This document shows, piece by piece, positions 16,245 through 24,887 of a DNA stretch of 64,000 nucleotides. Position 1 is the first letter of the stretch. Every line of letters begins with the position of its first letter. Source of the stretch: JACVRU01 sp040902725 (GTDB lineage Bacteria > Actinomycetota > Thermoleophilia > Gaiellales > Gaiellaceae). The translations under genes and the position numbers were made by a program. The notes beneath the pieces are model-generated. The model had not been told where the DNA came from. It saw nothing but the letters and a program-made list of their open reading frames with translations, and ran no database searches. Location of the stretch: positions 1-64,000 of the forward strand of contig JBBDWU010000019.1 in assembly GCA_040902725.1 (NCBI GenBank). The letters run 5' to 3'.

Positions 16245-16970
16245 ATGGAGCGTTGGATCGTCTTCGCGGCCGTCTTCGTCGCCGCGCTGCTGCTCGCGCG
16301 GCTCGTCGACCGGCGCCTGGCGAAGCGGGAGCTGCCGCCCGAGGCCGTGACGCGCTACCGCGTCCTCCGGCGGAGCGTCGTCTCCGGGATCGTCGCGATC
16401 GGCCTCCTCTCGGCGCTGCTGGCGATCCCACCCGTCCGCGCCGTCGCCGGGGCCGTGCTCGGCTCGGCGGCCATCCTCGGCGTCGTCGTCGGCCTCGCCG
16501 CCCAGAGCACGCTCTCGAACGTCGTCGCCGGCGTGCTGATCGCGTTCACGCAGCCGCTCCGGATCGGCGACCGCGTGGAGATCGACGGCGCGGCCGGGAC
16601 GGTGGAGGAGATCCGGCTGATCTACACGTTCATCCGCCTCGACGACGGCGCCCGGCTCGTGACCCCGAACGCCAAGCTGGCCTCGGATACCATCCGGAAC
16701 TCCACCATCGTCAGTCGAGAGAAGGTGGCCGAGATCACCCTCCAGCTTCCCCTCGGCACGGCGCTCGGCCCGGTGGTCGACCTCCTGCGTGCGGAGACCG
16801 CCGGCGAGCGCGACGCCGACGTTTTCGTGTCCTCGCTCGACGAGTACGCGATCGTGACCGTGCGGGCGTGGGCCAAGGACGAGGCCACGGCCGAGCGCCT
16901 CGAGCGCGAGCTCCGACTGCGCGTGCACGAGCGGCTGCGGGCAGAAGGGATGCTGGATGACGCCGCCTGA
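16245..16970 (+). CDS. Small-conductance mechanosensitive channel (MscS family)
   Basis: Osmotic safety valve in the cell membrane. The 241 residues have three hydrophobic segments. The pore helix (VVVGLAAQSTLSNVVAGVLIAF) is followed by the beta domain RIGDRVEIDGAAGTVEEIRLIYTFIRLDDG, with the family PNAKL motif (VTPNAKLASDTIRN). The C-terminal domain is short, so it is a minimal MscS. The gene end overlaps the PBP1A start by 14 bases. Confidence 0.92.
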   Translation: MERWIVFAAVFVAALLLARLVDRRLAKRELPPEAVTRYRVLRRSVVSGIVAIGLLSALLAIPPVRAVAGAVLGSAAILGVVVGLAAQSTLSNVVAGVLIAFTQPLRIGDRVEIDGAAGTVEEIRLIYTFIRLDDGARLVTPNAKLASDTIRNSTIVSREKVAEITLQLPLGTALGPVVDLLRAETAGERDADVFVSSLDEYAIVTVRAWAKDEATAERLERELRLRVHERLRAEGMLDDAA

Positions 16971-19125
16971 CGACGACTTCAACGGCCGCCGCAGGCGCCA
17001 GCGCCGCCGCCGCCGCCGCCGCATCTCGCGCAAGCGCCGCGCCACCGTCGTCGTCGGCGGCCTCCTCGCCCTCTGCCTGGTGGTCATCGCCGGCGCCGTG
17101 GCGGCCGGCGCGGCCTTCGGCACGGGCTGCGACCTCGCGGCGCTGCGACCCGTCGCGCTTGGAGCCAACTCGTTCGTCTACGCGGCCGACGGCTCCCTGC
17201 TCGGCTCGATCCCCGCCGAGAAGAACAGCCAGCCGGTTCCCCTGGAGGAGATGAGCCCCGCGGTCGTCAGGGCGACGATCGCCATCGAGGACCGCCGCTT
17301 CTACGAGCACGGCGGCATCGACGTCGCCGGCATCGCCCGCGCCTTCTGGGCCGACGTGCGGGCCGGGAAGGTCGTCCAGGGCGGCTCGACGATCACGCAG
17401 CAGCTCGTCCGCAACCTCTACGACATCTCGCAGGAGCGCAGCCTCGAGCGCAAGGTGCGCGAGGCCTGCCTGGCCGTGAAGGTCGATCGCAGCTGGTCGA
17501 AACAGCGCGTGCTCGCCGGCTACCTCAACAACGTCTACTACGGCAACCGGGCCTACGGGATCGAGGCCGCGGCGCAGACGTACTTCTCGAAGTCCGCGCG
17601 CGAGCTGGACGTCAGCGAGGCCGCGATCCTCGCCGGGCTGCCCCAGGCGCCCTCCGACTTCGACCCCTTCAAGCGGCCGGACAAGGCGCTCGCGCGGCGC
17701 AACGACGTGCTCCGCGCGCTCTTCGAGACCGGCCAGATCACTCAGGCGGCGTTCGACGAGGCCGTCTCCCGCGGCGACCTCGGGCTGGACCCGGGGAAGC
17801 TGTACACGGAGATCAAGGAGCCGTACTTCTTCAGCTACGTCCGTGACGTCCTGATCGCCGAGTACGGCGCGCAGACCGTCCGCTCGGGCGGGCTCAAGGT
17901 CTACACGACGATTGACCCGCGATTTCAGCGGATCGCGCGGAAGGTGATGCGCGACACGCTCACCGAGCGCACCGACCCGGCCGCGGCCTTGGTCGCGATC
18001 AATCCGGCGAACGGCGCGATCCGGGCGATGACTGCGATCACGCCGGGCAAGAAGGGCAACCAGTACAACCTCGCCACGCAGGGGCAGCGGCAGGCAGGCT
18101 CGACGTTCAAGACCTTCGTCCTCACGGCCGCGATCGAGCAGGGCATGGACCCCGACGCGACCTCCTATGTCTCGGCACCCTTCACCTGGAACCCCGACCC
18201 GGAGCTGGACTGCGAGGAGAACACGGGCTGGTGCCCCGTGCAGACCTATAGCCACAGCTACCTCGGCTCCACGTCCGTGACGCGGGCGACGCTCGCCTCG
18301 GACAACACGGTCTACGCGCAGCTGACGCTGGACGTCGGGCCCGACCGGGTGGTCGAGACGGCGAGCAAGATGGGGGTCAACGTGAGCGCGCTGCCCGAGG
18401 TGCCCGCGATCGGCCTGGGAGCCGCCTCGATCACGCCGCTCGAGATGGCCTCCGCCTACGCCACGCTTGCCGCCGGCGGCATCTACTCGAAGCCGCTCGC
18501 GATCCGCAGGATCGTCTTCGCCGACGGCAAGGTGGACGAGAGCTGGGGCGAGCCGGAGCGTGAGCGCGTGCTGCCCGACTGGGTGGCCGCCGAGGTGACG
18601 CGCATCCTCGAGCAGAACCACGACTACGGCACCGGCGGGCTCGCGTCGAGCTACTTCCCGTCGCCGGCGGCGGGAAAGACCGGCACCACCGACAACATCG
18701 CCGACGCCTGGTACTGCGGCTACACGCCGGTCCTCTCGACCACGGTGTGGCTGGGCTATCCGCGGGCGCAGATCCCGATGCTCAACCTGCACGGCTTCTC
18801 CGCCGTTGCCGGCGGGACGCTACCCGCCCTGATCTGGGGGAAGTTCATGCAGTCGGCGTTCCCGAGTGGGATCGACCGGGAGTTCCCGACGCCCGAGTCG
18901 GCGCCGGAGTGGGAGCCCTTCGAGCGCGGCGAGTACGCGCTCTCCCTGCCCGAGACGACGAGCGAGGAGACGGAGACGGCGACGACGGCGACGAAGCCCA
19001 AGCCGACGACCGCGGAGCCCGAGCCGGAGCCGGAGCCGACCACGACGGTCGAGCCTCCCCCGACGACGACCGAGCCACCGCCCGAGCCGCCGCCGACGAC
19101 GACCGAGCCCGCGGCTCCCGGCTAA
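16957..19125 (+). CDS. Class A penicillin-binding protein (PBP1A type)
   Basis: Bifunctional peptidoglycan synthase, 722 residues. A very basic cytoplasmic N-terminus (arginine run at residues 11-28) precedes one membrane helix (about 30-55). The GT51 transglycosylase domain has catalytic Glu111 in IEDRRFYEHGGID and QGGSTITQQLVRN. The transpeptidase has Ser382-x-x-Lys385 (GSTFK), an SDN motif in LASDNTVYAQL and KTGT at 574-577. The extracellular tail, from about residue 670, is a Thr/Pro/Glu-rich low-complexity stretch. ATG at 16957 overlaps mscS. A GT-C glycosyltransferase gene follows with a TAATG overlap, so the two may form a cell-envelope unit. Confidence 0.95.
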   Translation: MTPPDDDFNGRRRRQRRRRRRRISRKRRATVVVGGLLALCLVVIAGAVAAGAAFGTGCDLAALRPVALGANSFVYAADGSLLGSIPAEKNSQPVPLEEMSPAVVRATIAIEDRRFYEHGGIDVAGIARAFWADVRAGKVVQGGSTITQQLVRNLYDISQERSLERKVREACLAVKVDRSWSKQRVLAGYLNNVYYGNRAYGIEAAAQTYFSKSARELDVSEAAILAGLPQAPSDFDPFKRPDKALARRNDVLRALFETGQITQAAFDEAVSRGDLGLDPGKLYTEIKEPYFFSYVRDVLIAEYGAQTVRSGGLKVYTTIDPRFQRIARKVMRDTLTERTDPAAALVAINPANGAIRAMTAITPGKKGNQYNLATQGQRQAGSTFKTFVLTAAIEQGMDPDATSYVSAPFTWNPDPELDCEENTGWCPVQTYSHSYLGSTSVTRATLASDNTVYAQLTLDVGPDRVVETASKMGVNVSALPEVPAIGLGAASITPLEMASAYATLAAGGIYSKPLAIRRIVFADGKVDESWGEPERERVLPDWVAAEVTRILEQNHDYGTGGLASSYFPSPAAGKTGTTDNIADAWYCGYTPVLSTTVWLGYPRAQIPMLNLHGFSAVAGGTLPALIWGKFMQSAFPSGIDREFPTPESAPEWEPFERGEYALSLPETTSEETETATTATKPKPTTAEPEPEPEPTTTVEPPPTTTEPPPEPPPTTTEPAAPG

Positions 19126-20333
19126 TGGCCGGGCTAGGCGCGGGCCTCGTCACGCTCGCGCTCGTCGCCGCCTGCACGGCGCTCGCCTGGCCGGCCGACT
19201 CGCCGCTCGTTCCGGTCGCGGGGGGACGCCTCGTCGGCGACGCGGCTCTTGCCTGGGCGTTCCTCGGCTGCGCGGCCGTGGCGCTGGCCGCCTACGCGGC
19301 CGGGATCGTCCTGCTGCTGCGGCGCGGCGCCCGCGTCGCCGCTGTGCTCGCGGTCGCTTGCGCGATCCAGCTCGCGCCGCTCGGAGCGCCGCTGCTGCTC
19401 TCCAGCGACGCGTGGACCTACTGGCTCTACGGACGCATCGCCGCCGTCCAGGGTGGCAACCCCTACGCCGATCCGCCCGCGGCCTACCCAGCCGATCCCG
19501 CGTTCCGCTGGGCGGGAGAGGCGTGGCGCGACACGACCTCGGTCTACGCGCCGGGCTTCACACTGGCCTCGGAGCCGGTCGCGCTCGCGGCCGGATCGTC
19601 GCCCGACGCCGCGGCCTGGGCTTTCAAGGCGCTGGCGGCCGGGGCGATGGTGGCGGCGGCGCTGCTCGCCGCCCGGGTCGCGCAGCGGCGCGCCTTCGCC
19701 GCCGCGTTCGTCGGCTGGAACCCGGTGCTCGCGCTCCACTTCGCGGGGGGAGGGCACAACGACGCGTGGATGGCGGCGCTCGCGCTCGGCGCGATCGCGC
19801 TCGCGCAGAGCCGGCGGCGCCACCTCGCAGGCGTCGCCTGGGCGCTCGCGGTGCTCGTGAAGTGGGTGCCGCTTGTCTTCCTGCCGCTGCGCGCGCTCGA
19901 GGCGCGCCGGCTCGGCCGTCGAGTCGGACATCTGGGGCTCGTGCCGGCGGGACTGGCGGTGCTCGGCGTCGCGACGTGGCGGTACGGGACGGACTGGGCG
20001 AACGTCCTCGACCCGCTCACGCGCAACGCGCAGCTCAGCACCCGTTTCGCCATTCCCTCGCGCCTCGAGCAGGCGGGATTGCCCGAGGGGGCGGCGATCG
20101 GCCTCGTCGCGGGCGCCTTCGTCCTCGCCTACGCCTGGCTCCTCCGGGAGGCGTGGCGCGGCCGGGCGCGACTCGGGCTGGCCGGCGGGCTCGTCCTGCT
20201 GGCCGTCCCCTACCTCGCGCCCTGGTACCTGGCCTGGGCGGTGCCGCTGGCTGCCGTCGAGGACGATCCGCCTGCCTGGCTGCTCGCCATCGGCCTGTCG
20301 GCCTACCTCTTGCCGCAGACTGTCCCGATCTAG
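19125..20333 (+). CDS. GT-C type membrane glycosyltransferase (MptA/MptB-like)
   Basis: A 402-residue polytopic protein with about ten hydrophobic segments. The first large extracytoplasmic loop carries SSDAWTYWLYGRIAAVQGGNPY, resembling the acidic-residue loop of polyprenol-phosphate-mannose-dependent mannosyltransferases (MptA/MptB, DUF2029 relatives). Later features include FVGWNPVLALHFAGGGHNDAW and LVKWVPLVFLPL, typical of that group. It probably transfers a sugar from a polyprenyl carrier outside the membrane; the substrate is unknown. The ATG shares one base with the PBP1A stop, and its stop shares one base with moeA. Confidence 0.78.
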   Translation: MAGLGAGLVTLALVAACTALAWPADSPLVPVAGGRLVGDAALAWAFLGCAAVALAAYAAGIVLLLRRGARVAAVLAVACAIQLAPLGAPLLLSSDAWTYWLYGRIAAVQGGNPYADPPAAYPADPAFRWAGEAWRDTTSVYAPGFTLASEPVALAAGSSPDAAAWAFKALAAGAMVAAALLAARVAQRRAFAAAFVGWNPVLALHFAGGGHNDAWMAALALGAIALAQSRRRHLAGVAWALAVLVKWVPLVFLPLRALEARRLGRRVGHLGLVPAGLAVLGVATWRYGTDWANVLDPLTRNAQLSTRFAIPSRLEQAGLPEGAAIGLVAGAFVLAYAWLLREAWRGRARLGLAGGLVLLAVPYLAPWYLAWAVPLAAVEDDPPAWLLAIGLSAYLLPQTVPI

Positions 20334-21520
20334 TGCTGTCGATCGACGAAGCGGTGCGGGCGGTCCTCGAGCGGGTACACCCGCTGCCGGCGGAACGGGT
20401 GCCGCTCGAGCAGGCGGCCGGCCGGGTCCTGGCTGAGCCCGCGCGCGCCACGGTGGACATGCCGCCGTTCCGCAGCTCGGCCATGGACGGCTTCGCGGTG
20501 CGCGCCGCTGACACGCCCGGCCGCCTGCCCGTCGTCGCCGCGATCCCGGCGGGCCGACCCGCGGGGCGGCCATTGGCTCGCGGAGAGGCGATGGCGATCG
20601 CCACCGGCGGGGAGGTTCCCGACGGCGCCGACGGAGTGGCACCGATCGAGGTCGTTGTCGAAACGGACAACAGCATCGAACTTGCCGAGGCGGTAACGGC
20701 GGGGGCGCACGTTCGGGAGCGCGCCGGAGACGCCCGGGCTGGGGACGTGGTCGTCGAGGCCGGCGTCCGGCTGGGGCCCGCGCAGATCGGCGCGTTGGCC
20801 GCGGCCGGGGTGGCGGAGGTGGCCTGTGGGAGGCGGCCTCGCGCGATCGTGCTCGCCACCGGCACCGAGCTGCGCCGGCCGGGGGAGCCGCTGGCTCCGG
20901 GTGAGGTCTACGAGGCCAACGGGCTGCTGCTCGAGGCGGCGCTCCAGGGCGCGGGGGCCACGGTCGAACGGCTCGACGCGGTAGCCGACGACCCGGCTGC
21001 CCACCGTGACGCGCTGGAGCGGGGCCTCGAAGCGGATCTGCTCGTCTCCTCCGGCGGCGTCTCGGTCGGCCCGCACGACCTGGTGCGGCGGATCGTGGGC
21101 GAGCTCGGCGTCGAGGAGGTCTTCTGGGGCGTGGCCGTGCGCCCGGGCAAGCCGGCGTCGTTCGGCGTTCGCGGCCGCACGCTCGTCTTCGGGCTCCCCG
21201 GCAACCCCGTGTCGACGCTCGTCGGCTTCGAGCTGTTCGTGCGCCCGGCCGTCCTGGCGCTGCAGGGGTCGGCAGAGCCGGGACCGGTGTTCAGGCCCGG
21301 CCAGCTCGCCCACCCCGTCCGCCGCAACGCCGCCCGCGACCAGCTCGTCCGCGCCCGCACACAGCTCGCCGGCGAGCACGTCCTGCTCGAGCCGCTGCCG
21401 GGGCAAGAGTCCCACATGATCGTGCGCGCGGCCGGGGCCGGCGCGCTCGTGCTCATCCCGCGCGGCGAGGGTGAGGTGGGCGCCGGCGCGCCCGTCCGCT
21501 ACCTGGAGGTCGGCGTGTAG
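20333..21520 (+). CDS. moeA: Molybdopterin molybdotransferase MoeA
   Basis: Inserts molybdate into adenylylated molybdopterin. The 395 residues begin at GTG 20333 (MLSIDEAVRAVLERVHPL) and show MPPFRSSAMDGFAVRA, the MoCF_biosynth segment with VLATGTEL and SSGGVSVGPHD, and the FGLPGNPVSTLVGFELFVRP motif. A C-terminal domain IV follows. The downstream moaC-mogA pair about 10 kb away completes part of the pathway. The last 22 bases overlap the convergent sortase gene. Confidence 0.93.
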   Translation: MLSIDEAVRAVLERVHPLPAERVPLEQAAGRVLAEPARATVDMPPFRSSAMDGFAVRAADTPGRLPVVAAIPAGRPAGRPLARGEAMAIATGGEVPDGADGVAPIEVVVETDNSIELAEAVTAGAHVRERAGDARAGDVVVEAGVRLGPAQIGALAAAGVAEVACGRRPRAIVLATGTELRRPGEPLAPGEVYEANGLLLEAALQGAGATVERLDAVADDPAAHRDALERGLEADLLVSSGGVSVGPHDLVRRIVGELGVEEVFWGVAVRPGKPASFGVRGRTLVFGLPGNPVSTLVGFELFVRPAVLALQGSAEPGPVFRPGQLAHPVRRNAARDQLVRARTQLAGEHVLLEPLPGQESHMIVRAAGAGALVLIPRGEGEVGAGAPVRYLEVGV

Positions 21521-22182
21521 TCGTAACGGGTACCGTCGACGGTGACGGCGACCGGCTCGGCATAGGCGATGTAGCGGTGGCTTGCGAAGAAGCGCGGCTC
21601 GCAGGCCTGGAGGGCCACCACCTCCCGGTGTCGCGACCGCAGCACCCCGACGTCGGTGGCGCGGACGATCACGTGTCGCGTGATCCGGTACTCGAACGTT
21701 CCGTAGGGCAGCTCGAAGAAGACCGAGTCGCCGGGCCGCAGCCGGTCGATGCGCGAGAAGGGCGCGCCGTAGGTCGTCCGGTGGCCTGCGACGTAGACGA
21801 GCTCGCGCTCGCCGGGGACGAACGAGCGCTCGTAGCGGCCGGGGCCGCGCTTGAGCGGCTCGGTGGCTGTCCCCTCGACCACGACCATGTCGATGCCGAG
21901 TCGCCGCACGCGCAGCCGGCCTACGGGATCGCCTTCCTCGAGACTGCGCCGGTACCGGCGCGCCGCCTGCCTGAAGTCCGGGGCCTCTCCGCCCGACACG
22001 AGGATGCCCGGCCGGAAGAGATCGGCCTGCCGCTCGTAGCGATCGGCGAGCTCACGCTGCTGGAACCGCTGCCAGAGGCTGGTGAACGGGTCCTCCCACA
22101 CCCAGGTGACGCCCACCCAGGTGATCGTGCCGAGACCCACGATCACGAGCAGCGTTCCGAACTTGTGGCCTGCGCGCCTCAC
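21499..22182 (-). CDS. Class E/F-type sortase
   Basis: Membrane-anchored cysteine transpeptidase, 227 residues. An N-terminal hydrophobic segment (FGTLLVIVGLGTITWVGVTWVW) acts as signal anchor. The catalytic triad reads as His in YVAGHRTTYGAPF, Cys in ALQACEPRF and Arg in the FASHRYIAYA stretch. It starts at GTG 22182, sharing one base with the stop of the M28-like gene upstream. No LPXTG-type substrate is recognisable in the window, so the partner is elsewhere or is anchored by a different motif. Confidence 0.88.
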   Translation of the reverse strand: MRRAGHKFGTLLVIVGLGTITWVGVTWVWEDPFTSLWQRFQQRELADRYERQADLFRPGILVSGGEAPDFRQAARRYRRSLEEGDPVGRLRVRRLGIDMVVVEGTATEPLKRGPGRYERSFVPGERELVYVAGHRTTYGAPFSRIDRLRPGDSVFFELPYGTFEYRITRHVIVRATDVGVLRSRHREVVALQACEPRFFASHRYIAYAEPVAVTVDGTRYDYTPTSR

Positions 22183-24059
22183 TAACCTTGCAACGCGCGC
22201 GGATGCGCCTCGGATGCGTGCCGGCTCGAGCGGAGGCCGAGCACGATGTGGCGGACGACCTCGCGCAGGGGCCCGCGGGGAGGCCGCTCCGCAGCTGCCG
22301 GGTAGGGCGCGTACCGGTGGACGGAGAGGGCGGCGAGCTGGGCGGCCGCGGCGGCCCAGACCAGGACGGCCACGACCGCGAGCGGCTCGACGTAGCCGAC
22401 CGAGACGAGCGCGAGGAGGTACCACGGCGCGTCGAGGCCGAGCTCGAGCCGCGCCGCGAAGGAGCCGACGAGCAGCGCCGGGCCCGCGAGGCCGCCCGCG
22501 AGGAGCACGAAGCGGAGCCATGCTTGCCGCTCCCGAACGTGCGGCAGCCAGAGCCAGAGGTGGAGCGACGGGAGCAGAAAGACCAGCGCGAAGGGATTCA
22601 CCGCAACGACGACCAGCGCGAGCACGGCGAGCGCGAGCAGGGCCGCCGTGTAGCCGGCGAGCTCGTCCTCGGCCCGCGGCGGCCGCTTCGGCATGAGCCG
22701 CTCCCGCGGGACGAGCCAGACCAGCACCGCCAGTCCGGCCAGTGCTCCCGCAGCCACGACCGGCCACTCCCGGGCAGGCTCCGTTTCCGGGCCCAGCGGC
22801 CGCGGCGTGCCGTCGGGCCACGCGCCGAAGAACTCGAAGAGCGCGAAGAGCGCGCCGACGAAGAGCCAGAACGCGAGCCGGCTCCGCAGGCTGCGCAGCG
22901 CCGGTGCGAGGCGGATCCGCCGCCTCCGCAACCGGGCGAACAGGTCGACCGTCGCCGACAGGAACGGCACGAGCATTGCGATCAGCACCAGCTCGACGGC
23001 CCAGCCCCGGACGACACGCGGTCCGAAGTAGAGGTAAGGGGCCGATCCGGCGGAGAGCTCGAGCCCCTCGTCCAGCGACGAGAGGAGGCTCTGCGCCGAC
23101 CGTCCCACCTCGTCGAGCCGCTCCGCCACCAGCGACTCCGTCGAGTCCTCGAACGCCGCCGGCGGGCGCTCGCCCGTCGTCGTGAGCGTGACCGCCGGGA
23201 TCCCGCGGGCGACGAACGGCGCCTGCTCGTAGAGGCTGAACGGGAAGGCCAGGTCGACGAGCTGCCAGAGGGCCCGCGGACGGCCAGGCTCCGCGCCGGT
23301 GACGCCGAGAATGCGTTCGGCCGCGGTCTGCACCAGCTCGGCGGGCGGAGAGCGGGGCTGGTCGCCGGCCAGCTCCACGCGCGGCCGCGCAGCGCCTGCG
23401 ATCGAGTCGAGGTTGATCACGGCGACGATGCGATCCCGGTACGCGGGATGCGCGGCGAAGGCCTCCGCGCCGAGGCCGCCGAACGCGCCGCCGTCGGTCG
23501 AGAGGAAGACGAGCGTGTGCGCCGGGCTGACGGCCCCGCCAGGCCCGGTGCCGGCGCGCGCGTACGGGCGCGCCAGCTCGATCAGGGCAGCCGTTCCCGA
23601 GGCGTTGTCGTTCGCTCCCTGGCCGACGCCCGTGTCGTCCCGGTGAGCCATCACTACGATCACCGGCGCCTCCGGCGACGGCCCCGGTGCCACCGCGAGC
23701 AGGTTCACGAGCGGCACGCGTCCTTGCCCGGGGATGTCTGCCTCCGAGGCCTGCCTGCGAGTGCGGAAGCCGTAGAGCGCGAACTTCTCCGTGAGCCAGC
23801 GTCCGGCGCCGATCGCGCCCGGCGAGCCGGGTGCGCGGCTCGGATACTTCTTCGCCAGGTCTTCGGCGAGCGCGAGCGCCGCCTCGCCGTCGAACGTGGG
23901 CGGAACGGAGGGAGCGGGCAGAGGGTCGGGACGCGAGATGCTGAAGGCGCCCACCAGAAGCGGCAGCCCGACGAGCAGCCAGGTGCCCCGGTACATGCGG
24001 GCGTTGACGGGGCGCGCGAGCGAGCCTGGGCGCGCGCGCCTGCGCGAGGACGCCGCCAT
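22182..24059 (-). CDS. M28-type peptidase-like membrane protein, probably catalytically inactive
   Basis: A 625-residue protein. A signal anchor (about residues 25-42) leads into an extracytoplasmic M28 fold. Metal ligands His139 (VMAHRDD), Asp151 (ANDNASG) and Asp218 (INLDSI) are present. The catalytic and ligand glutamates expected at 191-192 are Gly-Ala (STDGGAFGGLG), and the last histidine is missing (LYEQAPF instead of the usual SDHxxF). From about residue 345 there are some eight membrane segments, giving an architecture like eukaryotic ERMP1. It is coupled to the sortase. It may be a binding protein or an altered hydrolase. Confidence 0.75.
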   Translation of the reverse strand: MAASSRRRARPGSLARPVNARMYRGTWLLVGLPLLVGAFSISRPDPLPAPSVPPTFDGEAALALAEDLAKKYPSRAPGSPGAIGAGRWLTEKFALYGFRTRRQASEADIPGQGRVPLVNLLAVAPGPSPEAPVIVVMAHRDDTGVGQGANDNASGTAALIELARPYARAGTGPGGAVSPAHTLVFLSTDGGAFGGLGAEAFAAHPAYRDRIVAVINLDSIAGAARPRVELAGDQPRSPPAELVQTAAERILGVTGAEPGRPRALWQLVDLAFPFSLYEQAPFVARGIPAVTLTTTGERPPAAFEDSTESLVAERLDEVGRSAQSLLSSLDEGLELSAGSAPYLYFGPRVVRGWAVELVLIAMLVPFLSATVDLFARLRRRRIRLAPALRSLRSRLAFWLFVGALFALFEFFGAWPDGTPRPLGPETEPAREWPVVAAGALAGLAVLVWLVPRERLMPKRPPRAEDELAGYTAALLALAVLALVVVAVNPFALVFLLPSLHLWLWLPHVRERQAWLRFVLLAGGLAGPALLVGSFAARLELGLDAPWYLLALVSVGYVEPLAVVAVLVWAAAAAQLAALSVHRYAPYPAAAERPPRGPLREVVRHIVLGLRSSRHASEAHPRALQG

Positions 24060-24094
24060 TGCAGGGCTATAGTAGGCGGCTGAGGGGTCGACTC

Positions 24095-24790
24095 ATGCCC
24101 GACGCCCAGACCATTCTCCTCGTCGACGACGAGGACTCGGTGCAAAAGCTCCTCGCGTACCCGCTGGAGCGCGACGGCTTCAAGGTCGTGCCGGCGCGGG
24201 ACGGGGAAGAGGCACTCGCGCGGTTCGAGCACGAGCAGGTCGACCTCGTCGTGCTCGATCTGATGCTGCCGCGGCTCGACGGGCTCGAGGTGTGCCGGCG
24301 GCTGCGGGCGCAGAGCTCGGTGCCGATCATCATGCTCACCGCCCGCGGCGACGAGCTCGACAAGGTGCTCGGGCTGGAGCTCGGGGCGGACGACTACATC
24401 ACCAAGCCCTTCTCGATCCGCGAGTTCCGCAGCCGCGTCCGGGCCCTGCTGCGGCGGGCGGCCGCTCCCCGCCAAGACCCGCGGCAGGAGACGATCGCGA
24501 GCGACGGGCTCGAGGTCGACCTGGCGCGGCGGGTGGTCGTGCGCGACGGCGAGCCCGTGCAGCTCACCTACGTCGAGTTCGAGCTCCTGCGCGTGCTCGC
24601 GTCGAGCCCGGGCCGCGTCTTCACGCGCCAGGCGCTGCTGGAGGAGCTATGGGGCGGCTCCGATTACCGCGAGCCGCGGACGATCGACGTCCACGTCCGC
24701 CACCTGCGCGAGAAGCTCGAGCGCGACCCGAGGGCCCCGGAGCTGATCCTCACGGTGCGCAGCGTCGGCTACCGCTTCCGCGACCAGTGA
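24095..24790 (+). CDS. OmpR/PhoB family response regulator
   Basis: Cytoplasmic transcription factor, 231 residues. The receiver domain has the acidic pair in VDDED, the phosphoacceptor Asp in LVVLDLMLPRLDG and Lys in YITKPF; the winged-helix output domain ends VRSVGYRFRDQ. ATG at 24095 is chosen because AGGGG lies seven bases upstream. Its partner kinase starts 97 bases downstream. A perfect 9-bp hairpin begins at its stop codon, which could reduce read-through into the kinase gene. Confidence 0.93.
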   Translation: MPDAQTILLVDDEDSVQKLLAYPLERDGFKVVPARDGEEALARFEHEQVDLVVLDLMLPRLDGLEVCRRLRAQSSVPIIMLTARGDELDKVLGLELGADDYITKPFSIREFRSRVRALLRRAAAPRQDPRQETIASDGLEVDLARRVVVRDGEPVQLTYVEFELLRVLASSPGRVFTRQALLEELWGGSDYREPRTIDVHVRHLREKLERDPRAPELILTVRSVGYRFRDQ

Positions 24791-24810
24791 GCCGACGCTC
24801 GCGTCGGCTC
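24789..24810 (+). terminator. Stable hairpin at the response-regulator stop codon
   Basis: GAGCCGACG (24789-24797), loop CTCG, CGTCGGCTC (24802-24810): a perfect 9-bp stem with a four-base loop overlapping the TGA. No T-run follows, so it may act as a partial terminator or 3'-end stabiliser. A second palindrome with one G-T pair, GGCCGTGCG and CGTACGGCC, follows within 35 bases. Confidence 0.55.
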
Positions 24811-24887
24811 GGTCAGGCCGTGCGGGCTTCGCTCGTACGGCCGTCTGAAATGACCAGTCGACACGCTAACCGGCAGAAAACCGCGCT

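Noticed and set aside
18955..19122. Repetitive ACG/GAG-rich DNA that looks like a tandem repeat
   Set aside because: It encodes the Thr/Pro/Glu-rich low-complexity tail of the penicillin-binding protein and lies in frame.
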